Source of the DNA: Gammaproteobacteria bacterium
GTDB taxonomy: Bacteria; Pseudomonadota; Gammaproteobacteria; Pseudomonadales; Azotimanducaceae
Direction: 5' to 3'
Assembly (NCBI GenBank): GCA_009841635.1
Contig: VXLJ01000020.1
Location: forward strand, 23,299 to 71,636
DNA length: 48,338 bases
Shown piece by piece: positions 8,781 to 17,410 of this stretch. The notes under the pieces are model-generated. The model saw nothing but the letters and a program-made list of their open reading frames with translations. It made no database searches and had not been told where the DNA came from. The translations under genes and the position numbers were made by a program. Numbering within the stretch: the first letter of the stretch is position 1; each line of letters begins with the position of its first letter.

Positions 8781-11456
8781 GTGAGCGTTAACACGTTTAA
8801 AAGTCGTAAGCGCTTGTCTATTGGACAAAGTGCATTCGACTATTTTGATCTGAATGAAGCGTCCCAGAACGGTTGTGAAGATGTTTCGCGTTTACCGATT
8901 TCATTAAAGGTTCTGTTAGAGAACTTGCTACGCCATGAAGACGGTAAGACGGTTCACGCTGACGATATCTCAAAGCTAAGTGATTGGGTCAACAATCCTA
9001 GTGCCACAGGTGAAATCGCTTATCGACCAGCTCGCGTGCTCATGCAAGATTTCACAGGCGTCCCTGCTGTCGCAGATTTGGCGGCTATGCGTGGAGCTAC
9101 CGTCGCGGCTGGTGCCGACCCGAACCTCATCAATCCGCTTTCACCCGTTGATTTAGTCATCGACCATTCTGTCATGGTCGATCACTTCGGCACTGGTTCG
9201 TCATTTGAAGCGAACGTGGAAAAAGAAATGGCACGCAACACCGAACGTTATCGTTTTTTGCGGTGGGGTCAGAGCGCGTTTGATAACTTTCGAGTTGTAC
9301 CGCCTGGAACCGGTATCTGTCACCAAGTTAATTTAGAGTACCTTGCGAAGGTCGTTTGGACGAAGCGCGAAAACGGTCTTACGCTCGCTTTTCCCGATAC
9401 ATTGGTTGGAACGGATAGTCATACCACCATGATCAATGGGCTTGGCGTACTAGGCTGGGGTGTTGGTGGTATAGAAGCAGAAGCGGCCATGCTGGGCCAA
9501 CCCATATCGATGTTAGTGCCGAATGTGGTCGGTGTTCGATTGACCGGCGAGCTAGTCGAAGGTATTACCGCGACAGATTTGGTGCTTCGCGTTGTCGAAC
9601 TTTTGCGCGATCATGGTGTGGTCGGTAAGTTCGTTGAGTTTTACGGGCCAGCTTTGAATCAATTGACCCTGGCTGACCGAGCCACCATTGCGAATATGGC
9701 ACCGGAGTATGGTGCTACTTGTGGCTTCTTTCCAGTAGACGAAGAAACCATTCGCTACTTGCAGCTCTCAAATAGGGAGCCTGACACCGTGCAACTCGTC
9801 GAGAGATATGCGAAGCAGCAAGGCATGTGGCGGGAAGAGAATTTAGAACCAGAGTTTTCGGAGGTTCTACAGCTAGATTTGGCAGCGGTTGTCCCCTCAC
9901 TAGCTGGACCGAAACGACCGCAGGACCGAGTACCGCTCGCGGCTTTACGCAGTGCGTTCGATGAGGCCTTGGCACTCTCGACGATAACGAGCGCGCCAGC
10001 CGTCAAATCAGTGACCGATGAAAAGGACGCGTTGAAACACGGTGACGTCGTCATCGCTGCAATTACTTCCTGCACAAATACCTCTAATCCAGCTGTCATG
10101 CTTGCAGCGGGATTGGTAGCTCAAAAAGCTCTAGACAAAGGTTTGCGGGTCAAACCTTGGGTAAAGACTTCGTTAGCACCAGGCTCAAAAGTTGTCACAG
10201 AGTATTTAGAAGCCACGGGTCTGCAACAAGCGCTTGATCAAGTGGGTTTCAATTTGGTGGGCTATGGCTGCACGACATGCATTGGTAACTCGGGACCGCT
10301 GCCAACAAACATCTCACAAGCGATTGCCGACAAGAATCTAACGGTTTCAGCCGTGCTATCGGGTAATCGGAACTTCGAGGGACGAGTTCACCAAGAGGTT
10401 CGTGCAAATTGGTTGGCGTCGCCGCCTTTGGTAGTTGCGTTTGCCATTGCGGGCACCACTCGAATCAATCTCACCGACGATCCGCTTGGCACAGATTCAA
10501 GCGGCAATGACGTCTATTTGCGGGACATTTGGCCTTCTACGAAGGAAGTTGAAGATGCGTTAAGTCAGGTTTCGCCGGCTATGTTTTCGCGGCAATATGA
10601 CGATGTATTCACAGGCCCAGAGGCATGGCGCGAGATAGAAGTAGACGATGCAAGTACCTATGGTTGGGAAGAATCCACGTATATCAAACAACCACCATTC
10701 TTTACGGTCGGTGGTGACTTGGACCAGACCGTCAAGATCAGTGATGCACGTGTCCTTGCGATCCTAGGCGATTCGGTTACAACCGATCATATTTCACCAG
10801 CAGGTGCAATTCAACCTGCGAGTTCTGCGGGTGAGTACCTGCAGCAACGTGGTGTTCAAGTTGCTGACTTCAATTCATTTGGGTCGAGGCGAGGCAATCA
10901 TGAAGTGATGATGCGCGGGACGTTCGGCAATATTCGTATCCGCAATGAAATGCTCGACAACGTGGAAGGTGGCTACACGCGTCACATTCCGAGCGGCGAT
11001 CAAGTTTCGATTTATGACGCAGCGATGCGTTACGAAGGACAAGGCACGCCACTCGTTGTTTTCGCAGGTAAGGAATACGGGACTGGATCTAGCCGTGACT
11101 GGGCTGCTAAAGGTACACGCTTGTTGGGTGTCAAAGCTGTAATCGCAGAGAGTTTTGAACGGATTCATCGTTCCAACTTGGTTGGTATGGGTGTTTTACC
11201 GTTGATTTTTCTTGATGGCCATTCGCGTCTTAGCCTAGGCTTGAATGGCTCAGAAACCGTATCAATTGACTTCGCAGATGGTGATACTGAGATCACGCCG
11301 CGCCAACCGCTCAACCTAATTGTGAAACGGCGCAGTGGCGAAGCCGATATGTATCCGGTGCAGAGTTGCTTGGATACCGACAACGAAATCGAGTATTTCA
11401 AGTGCGGGGGCATCTTGCAGTTCGTGCTGAACAACATCATTCGCGACGCGGCTTAG
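8781..11456 (+). CDS. acnA: Aconitate hydratase A
   Basis: 891 residues, full length for the AcnA/IRP1 branch. It interconverts citrate and isocitrate in the TCA cycle using a [4Fe-4S] cluster. The three cluster cysteines are visible: Cys431 in SCTNTSNP, and Cys497 and Cys500 in GYGCTTCIGNSGP. The swivelling C-terminal domain carries GDSVTTDHISPAG and the substrate loop EYGTGSSRDWAAKG. The GTG start at 8781 is preceded by a good ribosome site (AGGGGA at 8770-8775). It is followed after 26 bases by thrS on the same strand, an unusual pairing. Upstream is the long AT-rich gap, where its promoter should lie. Confidence 0.96.
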   Translation: MSVNTFKSRKRLSIGQSAFDYFDLNEASQNGCEDVSRLPISLKVLLENLLRHEDGKTVHADDISKLSDWVNNPSATGEIAYRPARVLMQDFTGVPAVADLAAMRGATVAAGADPNLINPLSPVDLVIDHSVMVDHFGTGSSFEANVEKEMARNTERYRFLRWGQSAFDNFRVVPPGTGICHQVNLEYLAKVVWTKRENGLTLAFPDTLVGTDSHTTMINGLGVLGWGVGGIEAEAAMLGQPISMLVPNVVGVRLTGELVEGITATDLVLRVVELLRDHGVVGKFVEFYGPALNQLTLADRATIANMAPEYGATCGFFPVDEETIRYLQLSNREPDTVQLVERYAKQQGMWREENLEPEFSEVLQLDLAAVVPSLAGPKRPQDRVPLAALRSAFDEALALSTITSAPAVKSVTDEKDALKHGDVVIAAITSCTNTSNPAVMLAAGLVAQKALDKGLRVKPWVKTSLAPGSKVVTEYLEATGLQQALDQVGFNLVGYGCTTCIGNSGPLPTNISQAIADKNLTVSAVLSGNRNFEGRVHQEVRANWLASPPLVVAFAIAGTTRINLTDDPLGTDSSGNDVYLRDIWPSTKEVEDALSQVSPAMFSRQYDDVFTGPEAWREIEVDDASTYGWEESTYIKQPPFFTVGGDLDQTVKISDARVLAILGDSVTTDHISPAGAIQPASSAGEYLQQRGVQVADFNSFGSRRGNHEVMMRGTFGNIRIRNEMLDNVEGGYTRHIPSGDQVSIYDAAMRYEGQGTPLVVFAGKEYGTGSSRDWAAKGTRLLGVKAVIAESFERIHRSNLVGMGVLPLIFLDGHSRLSLGLNGSETVSIDFADGDTEITPRQPLNLIVKRRSGEADMYPVQSCLDTDNEIEYFKCGGILQFVLNNIIRDAA

Positions 11457-11482
11457 TTTCAAGCTGTAACAGGAGCAGACCA

Positions 11483-13315
11483 TTGCCGCTCGAACATTCA
11501 GGAGAGATCAAACCAGACGACAAGCTGTACCAGATACGGCACAGCTTGGCTCACGTTTTGGCCCAAGCCGTACTTGAATTGCGCGAAGGTGCAACCCTCG
11601 GGTTCGGACCACCCATCCAGGACGGTTTTTACTACGACTTCGTACTACCGGAACCAATCACTGAATCAGACTTTCCAGAGCTTGAACGCCGCATGCGGCG
11701 CATCATTAAAAAAAACCAGCGGTTCTATCGCGAAGAGCTGCCGAAAACCGAAGCGCTGGCTCGCATTGACGAGATGGGCGAACCTTACAAGCGTGAGTAC
11801 GCCGAAGAGTTGTGTGCTAAGAACGGTTTAGAAGCGTTGTCGTTCTACCGCAACGGTCCATTTTTAGATATGTGCGAAGGACCGCACGTCGAATCATCGA
11901 AAGAAATTCCTCGGGATGCGTTCAAACTGAGAAGCGTCGCTGGCGCGTATTGGCGCGGCGATTCGCGTAACAAAATGATGACGCGTATCTATGCATGGGC
12001 GTTTGAAGATAAAGCAACGCTTGATTCGCACGTCGAAGCGTATGAACTCGCGCAGGCACGGGATCACAAGAAACTCGGTCGTGAACTAGATATCTACGTC
12101 ATCGACAACGAGATTGGTCGAGGGCTGCCGCTTTGGCTCCCCAATGGCACGGTGATTCGAGATGAGTTGGAAAAACTCGCACGCGAATTGGAATTCAAAG
12201 ACGGCTACCAGCGCGTTGCCACACCACACTTAGCCAAGCAAGAGCTCTTTTATCGTACAGGGCACCTGCCGTATTACGCAGAAGACATGTACCCACCCTT
12301 AGAGGTGATCGAACACACCGAACATGGCGATGAGGTGAAAGAATCCTATGTTCTTAAACCGATGAATTGCCCGCACCATCACAAGATCTTTGCATCCTCC
12401 TTGCGGAGTTATCGTGAACTACCTGTTCGCCTGGCAGAGTATGGCCACGTATATCGATTTGAAGATTCTGGTGCGGTTGGTGGTCTGCTACGGGTACGTG
12501 GCATGTGCATGAACGATGCGCACATCTACTGCACCGAAGACCAAATCGGCGCTGAATTTCGAAATGTCATTCAGTTGTACGATCATGCGTATTCGATTTT
12601 GGGATTGAAGGACTACTACCTACGCTTGAGTTGCTGGGATCCGGACGATCCCTTAGGCAAAAATAAATATGTGGATGAACCTGAGGCATGGGAGAAGTCC
12701 CAGGATGCGTTGCGAGCCATTCTTAAAGAACTTGAACTTGACTACGTCGAGGCGACAGGTGAAGCAGCGTTTTATGGTCCAAAAATTGACGTTCAGTTTC
12801 CTACCGTCACCGGTCGCTATGAGTCATTAAGCACAGTGCAACTTGACTTTGCGATTCCGAAGCGCTTGGACCTGAAATATGTTGGTTCCGACGGTGCCGA
12901 ACACGTGCCATATTGCATCCATCGTGCACCATTTTCAACACACGAAAGGTTCGTCGCGTATTTAATCGAGCACTTTGGCGGCGCGTTTCCTACTTGGCTA
13001 GCACCAGTGCAAGTGCAGGTTCTTACCGTTTCTGAACAATTCGATGAATACGCTCAAAAGGTCGTCGATGTACTTCGAGCTGACTTCGTACGTGCAGAGC
13101 TTGCTTCCGCTAACGACACCGTAGCCAAAAAAATCCGTGATGGCACGACACGCAAGATCCCAAATTTGCTGGTCGTAGGCGAACGTGAAGTGGCATCACA
13201 AGAAGTTACTTTGCGTCGTTACGGCGTTCGCGAACAGTTAACGATGTCACTCGAGTCGTTTAAGGCCAAGCTGCTTAAGACTATTCAGACTCGCGCACTT
13301 GAGTTTATGCAATAA
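11483..13315 (+). CDS. thrS: Threonyl-tRNA synthetase lacking the TGS domain
   Basis: 610 residues. It charges tRNA-Thr with threonine. The N-terminus goes within about 18 residues into the N2 editing domain (HSLAHVLAQA, HxxxH), so the roughly 60-residue TGS/N1 domain of the E. coli-type enzyme is absent. The class II core is complete: KPMNCPHHHKIF with zinc-ligand Cys296, the motif-2 region VYRFEDSG, and the motif-3 region IHRAPFSTHERF, then the anticodon domain (WLAPVQVQVLTV onward). Start chosen: TTG at 11483, with AGGAG at 11471-11475. A longer in-frame reading from 11366 lies inside acnA and does not encode a TGS domain. It is not followed by infC-rpmI-rplT, the common partners. It is either the only enzyme or a second copy. 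Confidence 0.93.
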   Translation: MPLEHSGEIKPDDKLYQIRHSLAHVLAQAVLELREGATLGFGPPIQDGFYYDFVLPEPITESDFPELERRMRRIIKKNQRFYREELPKTEALARIDEMGEPYKREYAEELCAKNGLEALSFYRNGPFLDMCEGPHVESSKEIPRDAFKLRSVAGAYWRGDSRNKMMTRIYAWAFEDKATLDSHVEAYELAQARDHKKLGRELDIYVIDNEIGRGLPLWLPNGTVIRDELEKLARELEFKDGYQRVATPHLAKQELFYRTGHLPYYAEDMYPPLEVIEHTEHGDEVKESYVLKPMNCPHHHKIFASSLRSYRELPVRLAEYGHVYRFEDSGAVGGLLRVRGMCMNDAHIYCTEDQIGAEFRNVIQLYDHAYSILGLKDYYLRLSCWDPDDPLGKNKYVDEPEAWEKSQDALRAILKELELDYVEATGEAAFYGPKIDVQFPTVTGRYESLSTVQLDFAIPKRLDLKYVGSDGAEHVPYCIHRAPFSTHERFVAYLIEHFGGAFPTWLAPVQVQVLTVSEQFDEYAQKVVDVLRADFVRAELASANDTVAKKIRDGTTRKIPNLLVVGEREVASQEVTLRRYGVREQLTMSLESFKAKLLKTIQTRALEFMQ

Positions 13316-13322
13316 ATCGGCT

Positions 13323-15407
13323 CTACTGCACCGCTGGGTTGAAAGCAACTATCAGTTTGAGATACACAAAGTCGAGCAATATTCGCCCTGACTCTTTGAC
13401 CATACCGTCGACTTTATCGGCGCGCTCTTGTTTTACCTCATCCATCGCTTCGTCTAGTTCGTCGATGGTCGCTACGGCTTCCTTACCTAAGTTCGTGAGG
13501 TAATCGTTACCAATTTCGATACGCCACGCTTCGATCTCGGCTTTGCGAGCTCGACGTACTTCCTCGTTCAATGAAACAGAGGTAATCGATCGATGGAATT
13601 CAATGCGCTCTTCAACTCGTTCGTAATAGTCAAAGTAAGGGTCAGTCTCAATACGTTCCTCATGCTTAGATTGCAGAGCTTCAATCAAACCATCGACACG
13701 GCCAAGCCGATCAAATTCCGCTGGGTCCATTTTGTCAAGCGCTAGTGCATTCGAATAAGCGCTTTCGCCAACGGCTTCAGCGTCGATCAGTCCTGGGAAC
13801 TCAATATCCGGATGCACGCCCTGATGCTGGGTCGTTTCGCCAGTGATGCGATAGTACTTGCCTTGCGTGATTTTCAGTTGTCCGTGATTCAACGACAGGA
13901 TAGATTGAATAGAGCCTTTGCCGTATGTCTGGGACCCGAGCACTAAACCCCGACCGTAATCTTGGATTGCGCCTGCGAAAATTTCTGACGCTGAAGCCGA
14001 ACTTCTATTCACCAACACGGCTAGGGGTCCGTCATAGGCAACTGCTTTGTTGTTGTCTTTCATGGTCTGACGAGCGCGACCGAGCCCTTTGACCAGTACG
14101 GTGGGACCCGTTTCAATAAACAAACCAACGAGCTTGTGCGCTTCGGGTAACGATCCACCGCCGTTATCACGTAGGTCTAAGATCAAACCGTCGATGTTTT
14201 CTTCTTGCAGCTCATAAATTAGCTTCTCGACGTCTCGCGAAGCGCTTCGATAATCTTCTTCGCCGCGTTGTTCGCCTTCAAGATCCGCATACATCTTCGG
14301 CAACTCAATGACGCCGATGCGCCGTTCTACTTCATTGTGATTCAACGTGACGATCTTTTTCTTGGCCGCCGCTTCTTCAAGCTTCACCTTTTCACGCTCA
14401 ATGGCGACGATTTTGGAAGCGCCACCAGCACTCACTGGTTCTAGCACCTCCAGTCGCACAGTCGTGCCACTCGGCCCACGAATCAAGTCGACGACGTCCT
14501 GAATTCGACGACCTACGACGTCGATCATGGGACCGTTTTCTTCTTGTCCAACGCCAACAATGCGGTCCGCTGGTTTAAGTTCGCCGTTTAGCTCAGCGGG
14601 TCCGCCTTTTACGAGACTTATGACTTTGACGTATTCGTCTTCCGTGCCGAGTAATGCACCAATACCTTCCAATGACATGCGCATCTGCATGTGAAAGTCT
14701 TCAGCGGTGCGAGGCGAGAAGTACACCGTGTGCGGATCGTAAATATGGGTGAATGAATTGATATAGTCAGCGAATGCCTCTTCAGACGTATATTGCCTAA
14801 TCTGGTTTTGACGGTTCGTGTAGCGTTTCGTTAGAAGTTCTTGAATCTCAGTCGTTTCGCGTTCATTCAAGCGCATAGTAATGATGGCGTCGGTGAGATT
14901 GTGTTCCCAGCGCAAGTCAGCTTCGGCCATGTTCTTCGGCCACGCGAGGTCGTCTGCGTCAATTGGAATTTCCGTGTGTGTTGTGAGGTCGAACGACTCT
15001 ATACCCTGCTCAAGACGCTCAAGTATCCACGTGTAGCGTGTATCGCGACGGGATTGCGCGCGATTTACGATTTTGAAAGCTAAGCTGAGTTGACCACGCT
15101 TAAGCGCATCATCAAACCCATAGCGAAATGCTTCGAACTCTGCGATGTCTTTAGCCAAGAGAAACTGTTTTCGACGATCCAAGACTTCTAGATAGCGATC
15201 AAAAATCTCTGACGATGCGGCATCGTCTAAAGGTGCGTTACGAATGAGATGATTGCTTCTTACTTGATCGACAATAAAGCGCGTAGCACGTGGATGCACG
15301 TTTAACGGTTCAAGCGTCGGTAACTCGCTACCAGCACCGAACGCGGGTGTCATGAATACAAGCGTGACTAAGCCAAGGCCAACAAGCGTTCGAAGCAAAT
15401 GTGTCAA
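13323..15407 (-). CDS. prc: Carboxy-terminal (tail-specific) processing protease
   Basis: About 694 residues. A periplasmic serine protease of the S41 family that degrades proteins from the C-terminus and matures some envelope proteins. In order: signal peptide (THLLRTLVGLGLVTLVF, ending near AFGAGS), N-terminal helical domain, PDZ domain (SLEGIGALLGTEDEYVKV), then the catalytic core with Ser in RSSASASEIFAGA and Lys in TYGKGSIQS (Ser/Lys dyad), and a C-terminal DUF3340-like helical region. Length matches E. coli Prc (682). Start chosen: TTG at 15407, which has AAGGA seven bases upstream. An upstream in-frame TTG at 15428 has no ribosome site. It converges with thrS, only 7 bases apart. Confidence 0.93.
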   Translation of the reverse strand: MTHLLRTLVGLGLVTLVFMTPAFGAGSELPTLEPLNVHPRATRFIVDQVRSNHLIRNAPLDDAASSEIFDRYLEVLDRRKQFLLAKDIAEFEAFRYGFDDALKRGQLSLAFKIVNRAQSRRDTRYTWILERLEQGIESFDLTTHTEIPIDADDLAWPKNMAEADLRWEHNLTDAIITMRLNERETTEIQELLTKRYTNRQNQIRQYTSEEAFADYINSFTHIYDPHTVYFSPRTAEDFHMQMRMSLEGIGALLGTEDEYVKVISLVKGGPAELNGELKPADRIVGVGQEENGPMIDVVGRRIQDVVDLIRGPSGTTVRLEVLEPVSAGGASKIVAIEREKVKLEEAAAKKKIVTLNHNEVERRIGVIELPKMYADLEGEQRGEEDYRSASRDVEKLIYELQEENIDGLILDLRDNGGGSLPEAHKLVGLFIETGPTVLVKGLGRARQTMKDNNKAVAYDGPLAVLVNRSSASASEIFAGAIQDYGRGLVLGSQTYGKGSIQSILSLNHGQLKITQGKYYRITGETTQHQGVHPDIEFPGLIDAEAVGESAYSNALALDKMDPAEFDRLGRVDGLIEALQSKHEERIETDPYFDYYERVEERIEFHRSITSVSLNEEVRRARKAEIEAWRIEIGNDYLTNLGKEAVATIDELDEAMDEVKQERADKVDGMVKESGRILLDFVYLKLIVAFNPAVQ

Positions 15408-15493
15408 GGGTTCGTCCTTGTAAAGCAAGTGAAGAGTATGGCGGGTTAGACCAACGCCATTGCCAAAATGTTACCGAAGCTGAACGTTATGCG

Positions 15494-16132
15494 TCATTCG
15501 AGGTCCGTGAAAAAGCGATTTAGTCGTAGCTTTAAAGGTCCATCCATGTCGATCGAAAACGCAATGGCATAAGCACGGCCTAGGACGCGCTCACGTTCAA
15601 GCAAGCCGAATTGCCGCGAGTCCTTGCTGTTGTCACGATTATCCCCCAGCACAAAGTAAGTTCCTTCTGGCAAGGTGATTGGTCCAAACGATTGTTTCGT
15701 GGGATTGCGGTTATAACGTGATTCCATGATGACGCGCTTGCTATCTAACACGGTTTCTTCAAAGAACCTATGCGTTTCCACACTGCGCGTTGTGATTTGT
15801 GACGCTATGTGCTCGGCCGCATCGTCGGTTAGGGGTCTGTAGCTAGCACGACTACCATTGATTGACAACCGATTGTTCCGCATTTCGATCGTATCGCCAG
15901 GTATTGCGACGAGTCGTTTGACGTACATGTCGTCGTCATTCGGATTTGGAAAGATCACAATATCGCCACGCCGAGGATCACCCCAGCTAAATATGCGGTT
16001 CAGCGTGAACGGGACCCGTAGATCGTAGCTGACCTTATCGACAACGATGCGGTCGCCTACCATGATGTTGGGTTCCATACTGCCGGTTGGGACTTGATTC
16101 CAGTCAGCAATGACAGAACGAAACAAAACCAT
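15494..16132 (-). CDS. lepB: Signal peptidase I (start uncertain, frame extends upstream)
   Basis: Leader peptidase that removes signal peptides from exported proteins. The first ATG (16132) gives 212 residues, with nucleophile Ser18 in PTGSMEP and general-base Lys72 in YVKRLVAIPGD, plus the box E motif LGDNRDNSKDSR. Starting there would cut the membrane anchor in half. The same frame stays open upstream to a TGA at 16229-16231 and encodes family-typical sequence (FWREWRGFFYFVIA) leading straight into MVLFRSVIADWNQ. That stretch holds no ATG, GTG or TTG; ATT at 16181-16183 or ATA at 16190-16192 are the only near-start codons. ATG 16132 also lacks a ribosome site. The true protein is therefore probably 15-20 or more residues longer. 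Confidence 0.9.
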   Translation of the reverse strand: MVLFRSVIADWNQVPTGSMEPNIMVGDRIVVDKVSYDLRVPFTLNRIFSWGDPRRGDIVIFPNPNDDDMYVKRLVAIPGDTIEMRNNRLSINGSRASYRPLTDDAAEHIASQITTRSVETHRFFEETVLDSKRVIMESRYNRNPTKQSFGPITLPEGTYFVLGDNRDNSKDSRQFGLLERERVLGRAYAIAFSIDMDGPLKLRLNRFFTDLE

Positions 16133-16237
16133 GGCGATGACAAAGTAAAAAAAGCCGCGCCATTCGCGCCAAAAGCGTGTAATTCGTTTTATTCGACTGC
16201 CCGCCTGTTTAGATCGTGACTTGCAATGTCAAGTCAA

Positions 16238-16528
16238 CTAGTGATGGTCACCTTGCCTTTGCATCTTGTCGAGCTGTTCAGGAGTTGCTTCAAGTTGAAA
16301 CTTATCTTTCCATACCGCGTATGGCATGCCGTATATCCGTTCGCGGGCCGACTCGTAATCAATGGATTCCCCTGCATCCTCGGCCGCCGCCACGTACCAC
16401 TTGGCCAAACAATTTCGACAAAATCCAGCTAGATTCATCAACTCGATGTTTTGAACGTCTTTGTTTTCGTCCAAGTGGTCTAAGAGGCGTCGAAATACCG
16501 CGGCTTCTAAGGCTTCGGGAGTCGCCAT
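16238..16528 (-). CDS. DUF1244 family protein
   Basis: 96 residues from ATG 16528 (MATPEALEAAVFRRLLDHL). It matches the DUF1244 family, small proteins of unknown function with the hallmark LMNLAGFCRNCLAKWY (CxxC-like cysteine pair) and YGMPYAVWK. The frame continues upstream to a TTG at 16582, but that extension looks like a spurious hydrophobic tail, and a TATAAT-like -10 sits at 16563-16568 on the same strand, inside it, so the shorter start is preferred. It ends with DHH just upstream of the lepB frame, suggesting co-transcription with lepB. Function unknown; the cysteines could bind a metal. Confidence 0.82.
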   Translation of the reverse strand: MATPEALEAAVFRRLLDHLDENKDVQNIELMNLAGFCRNCLAKWYVAAAEDAGESIDYESARERIYGMPYAVWKDKFQLEATPEQLDKMQRQGDHH

Positions 16529-16562
16529 CGGGCTACATATCGCTGTTTGAACACAACAAAAG

Positions 16563-16568
16563 ATTATA
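16563..16568 (-). promoter_or_regulatory. -10-like TATAAT upstream of the DUF1244 gene
   Basis: The minus strand reads TATAAT 35 bases before the preferred ATG at 16528. No good -35 is seen at 16-18 bases spacing (ACCGTT or GACCGT), so this is a partial promoter match. Its position supports the shorter start. Confidence 0.4.
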
Positions 16569-16623
16569 AAAAGGGTGACCAAAAAACGGTCTTTGCGAGC
16601 GTTCTTTTACGAGGGTTTATGCG

Positions 16624-17388
16624 TTGGAATTCATTTTTAGTTTTGAGATAGTAGCCGCGTTCTTGACGCTCACGGCGATCGAAATCGTGCTCGGTGTGGA
16701 CAACATCGTGTTTATTTCTATCACCACCAACCAGCTGCCAAAAGCAAAACGTCGCACAGCTCGTTTAGTCGGCCTCAGCTTGGCGATGATCATGCGAATT
16801 CTGCTGTTGTTGACTTTGAGTTGGATTATTGGCTTAACAGCCGATCTATTTCAGGTGTTTGGACAAGGTGTGTCTGGACGTGACCTGATTTTGTTTTTCG
16901 GGGGAGCTTTCCTGGTGTTCAAGGCGACCCTTGAGATACACAACTCGCTCGGCCTTGAAGAACACGAAGGGCATCATGCCAAAGTTGCGACATTTGGCTG
17001 GGTGCTTGCACAAATAGCACTCATCGATATGGTGTTTTCGCTCGATTCCGTCATCACCGCCGTTGGATTAGTGGACAACGTTGGAGTCATGATTGCCGCT
17101 ATCGTTACTGCCGTCGGCGTCATGATGTTCACCGCGGGGCCGATTAGTCGCTTCGTCGAGGACAACCCTTCATTAAAAGTCTTAGCGCTCGCATTCTTGC
17201 TACTAATCGGCTTTGCGCTAGTACTCGAATCTTGGGGTGTGCAAGTGCCAAAAGGACTAATTTATGGTTCGATGGCGTTCGCTTTTTTTGTCGAGATGTT
17301 GAACTTGCTGCGGACGCGACGCGGGTCGCTTAGATTGCGCAAAGCACAATTTCACGATTTGTTTCCCACTGATAAGCAATCAGCCTAA
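16624..17388 (+). CDS. TerC family integral membrane protein
   Basis: 254 residues, polytopic. The TerC/YoaE-type hallmark is present: LTLTAIEIVLGVDNIVFISI near the N-terminus and a second VFSLDSVITAVGLV about 130 residues later, acidic residues inside membrane helices. Around seven membrane segments can be seen. The family is linked to metal-ion handling (for example manganese export or metalation of secreted enzymes) and was first named for tellurite resistance, but the exact ion is not predictable here. TTG start at 16624 with GAGGG at about 16612-16616. It is divergent from the DUF1244 gene and convergent with yaaA. Confidence 0.88.
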   Translation: MEFIFSFEIVAAFLTLTAIEIVLGVDNIVFISITTNQLPKAKRRTARLVGLSLAMIMRILLLLTLSWIIGLTADLFQVFGQGVSGRDLILFFGGAFLVFKATLEIHNSLGLEEHEGHHAKVATFGWVLAQIALIDMVFSLDSVITAVGLVDNVGVMIAAIVTAVGVMMFTAGPISRFVEDNPSLKVLALAFLLLIGFALVLESWGVQVPKGLIYGSMAFAFFVEMLNLLRTRRGSLRLRKAQFHDLFPTDKQSA

Positions 17389-17410
17389 ATGCGTCTAGGG
17401 ATGCGTGAAA

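Noticed and set aside
11366-11482. Upstream extension of thrS inside acnA
   Set aside because: No ribosome site, sequence is not TGS-like, and the TTG at 11483 has AGGAG; the longer start would be read through acnA.
14841-15083. 80-residue plus-strand frame within prc
   Set aside because: Antisense to a clear protease gene, no ribosome site; a shadow of codon use.
16216-16569. Open frame of 117 residues on the plus strand opposite the DUF1244 gene
   Set aside because: It is antisense to a gene with clear family motifs and shows no family features of its own.
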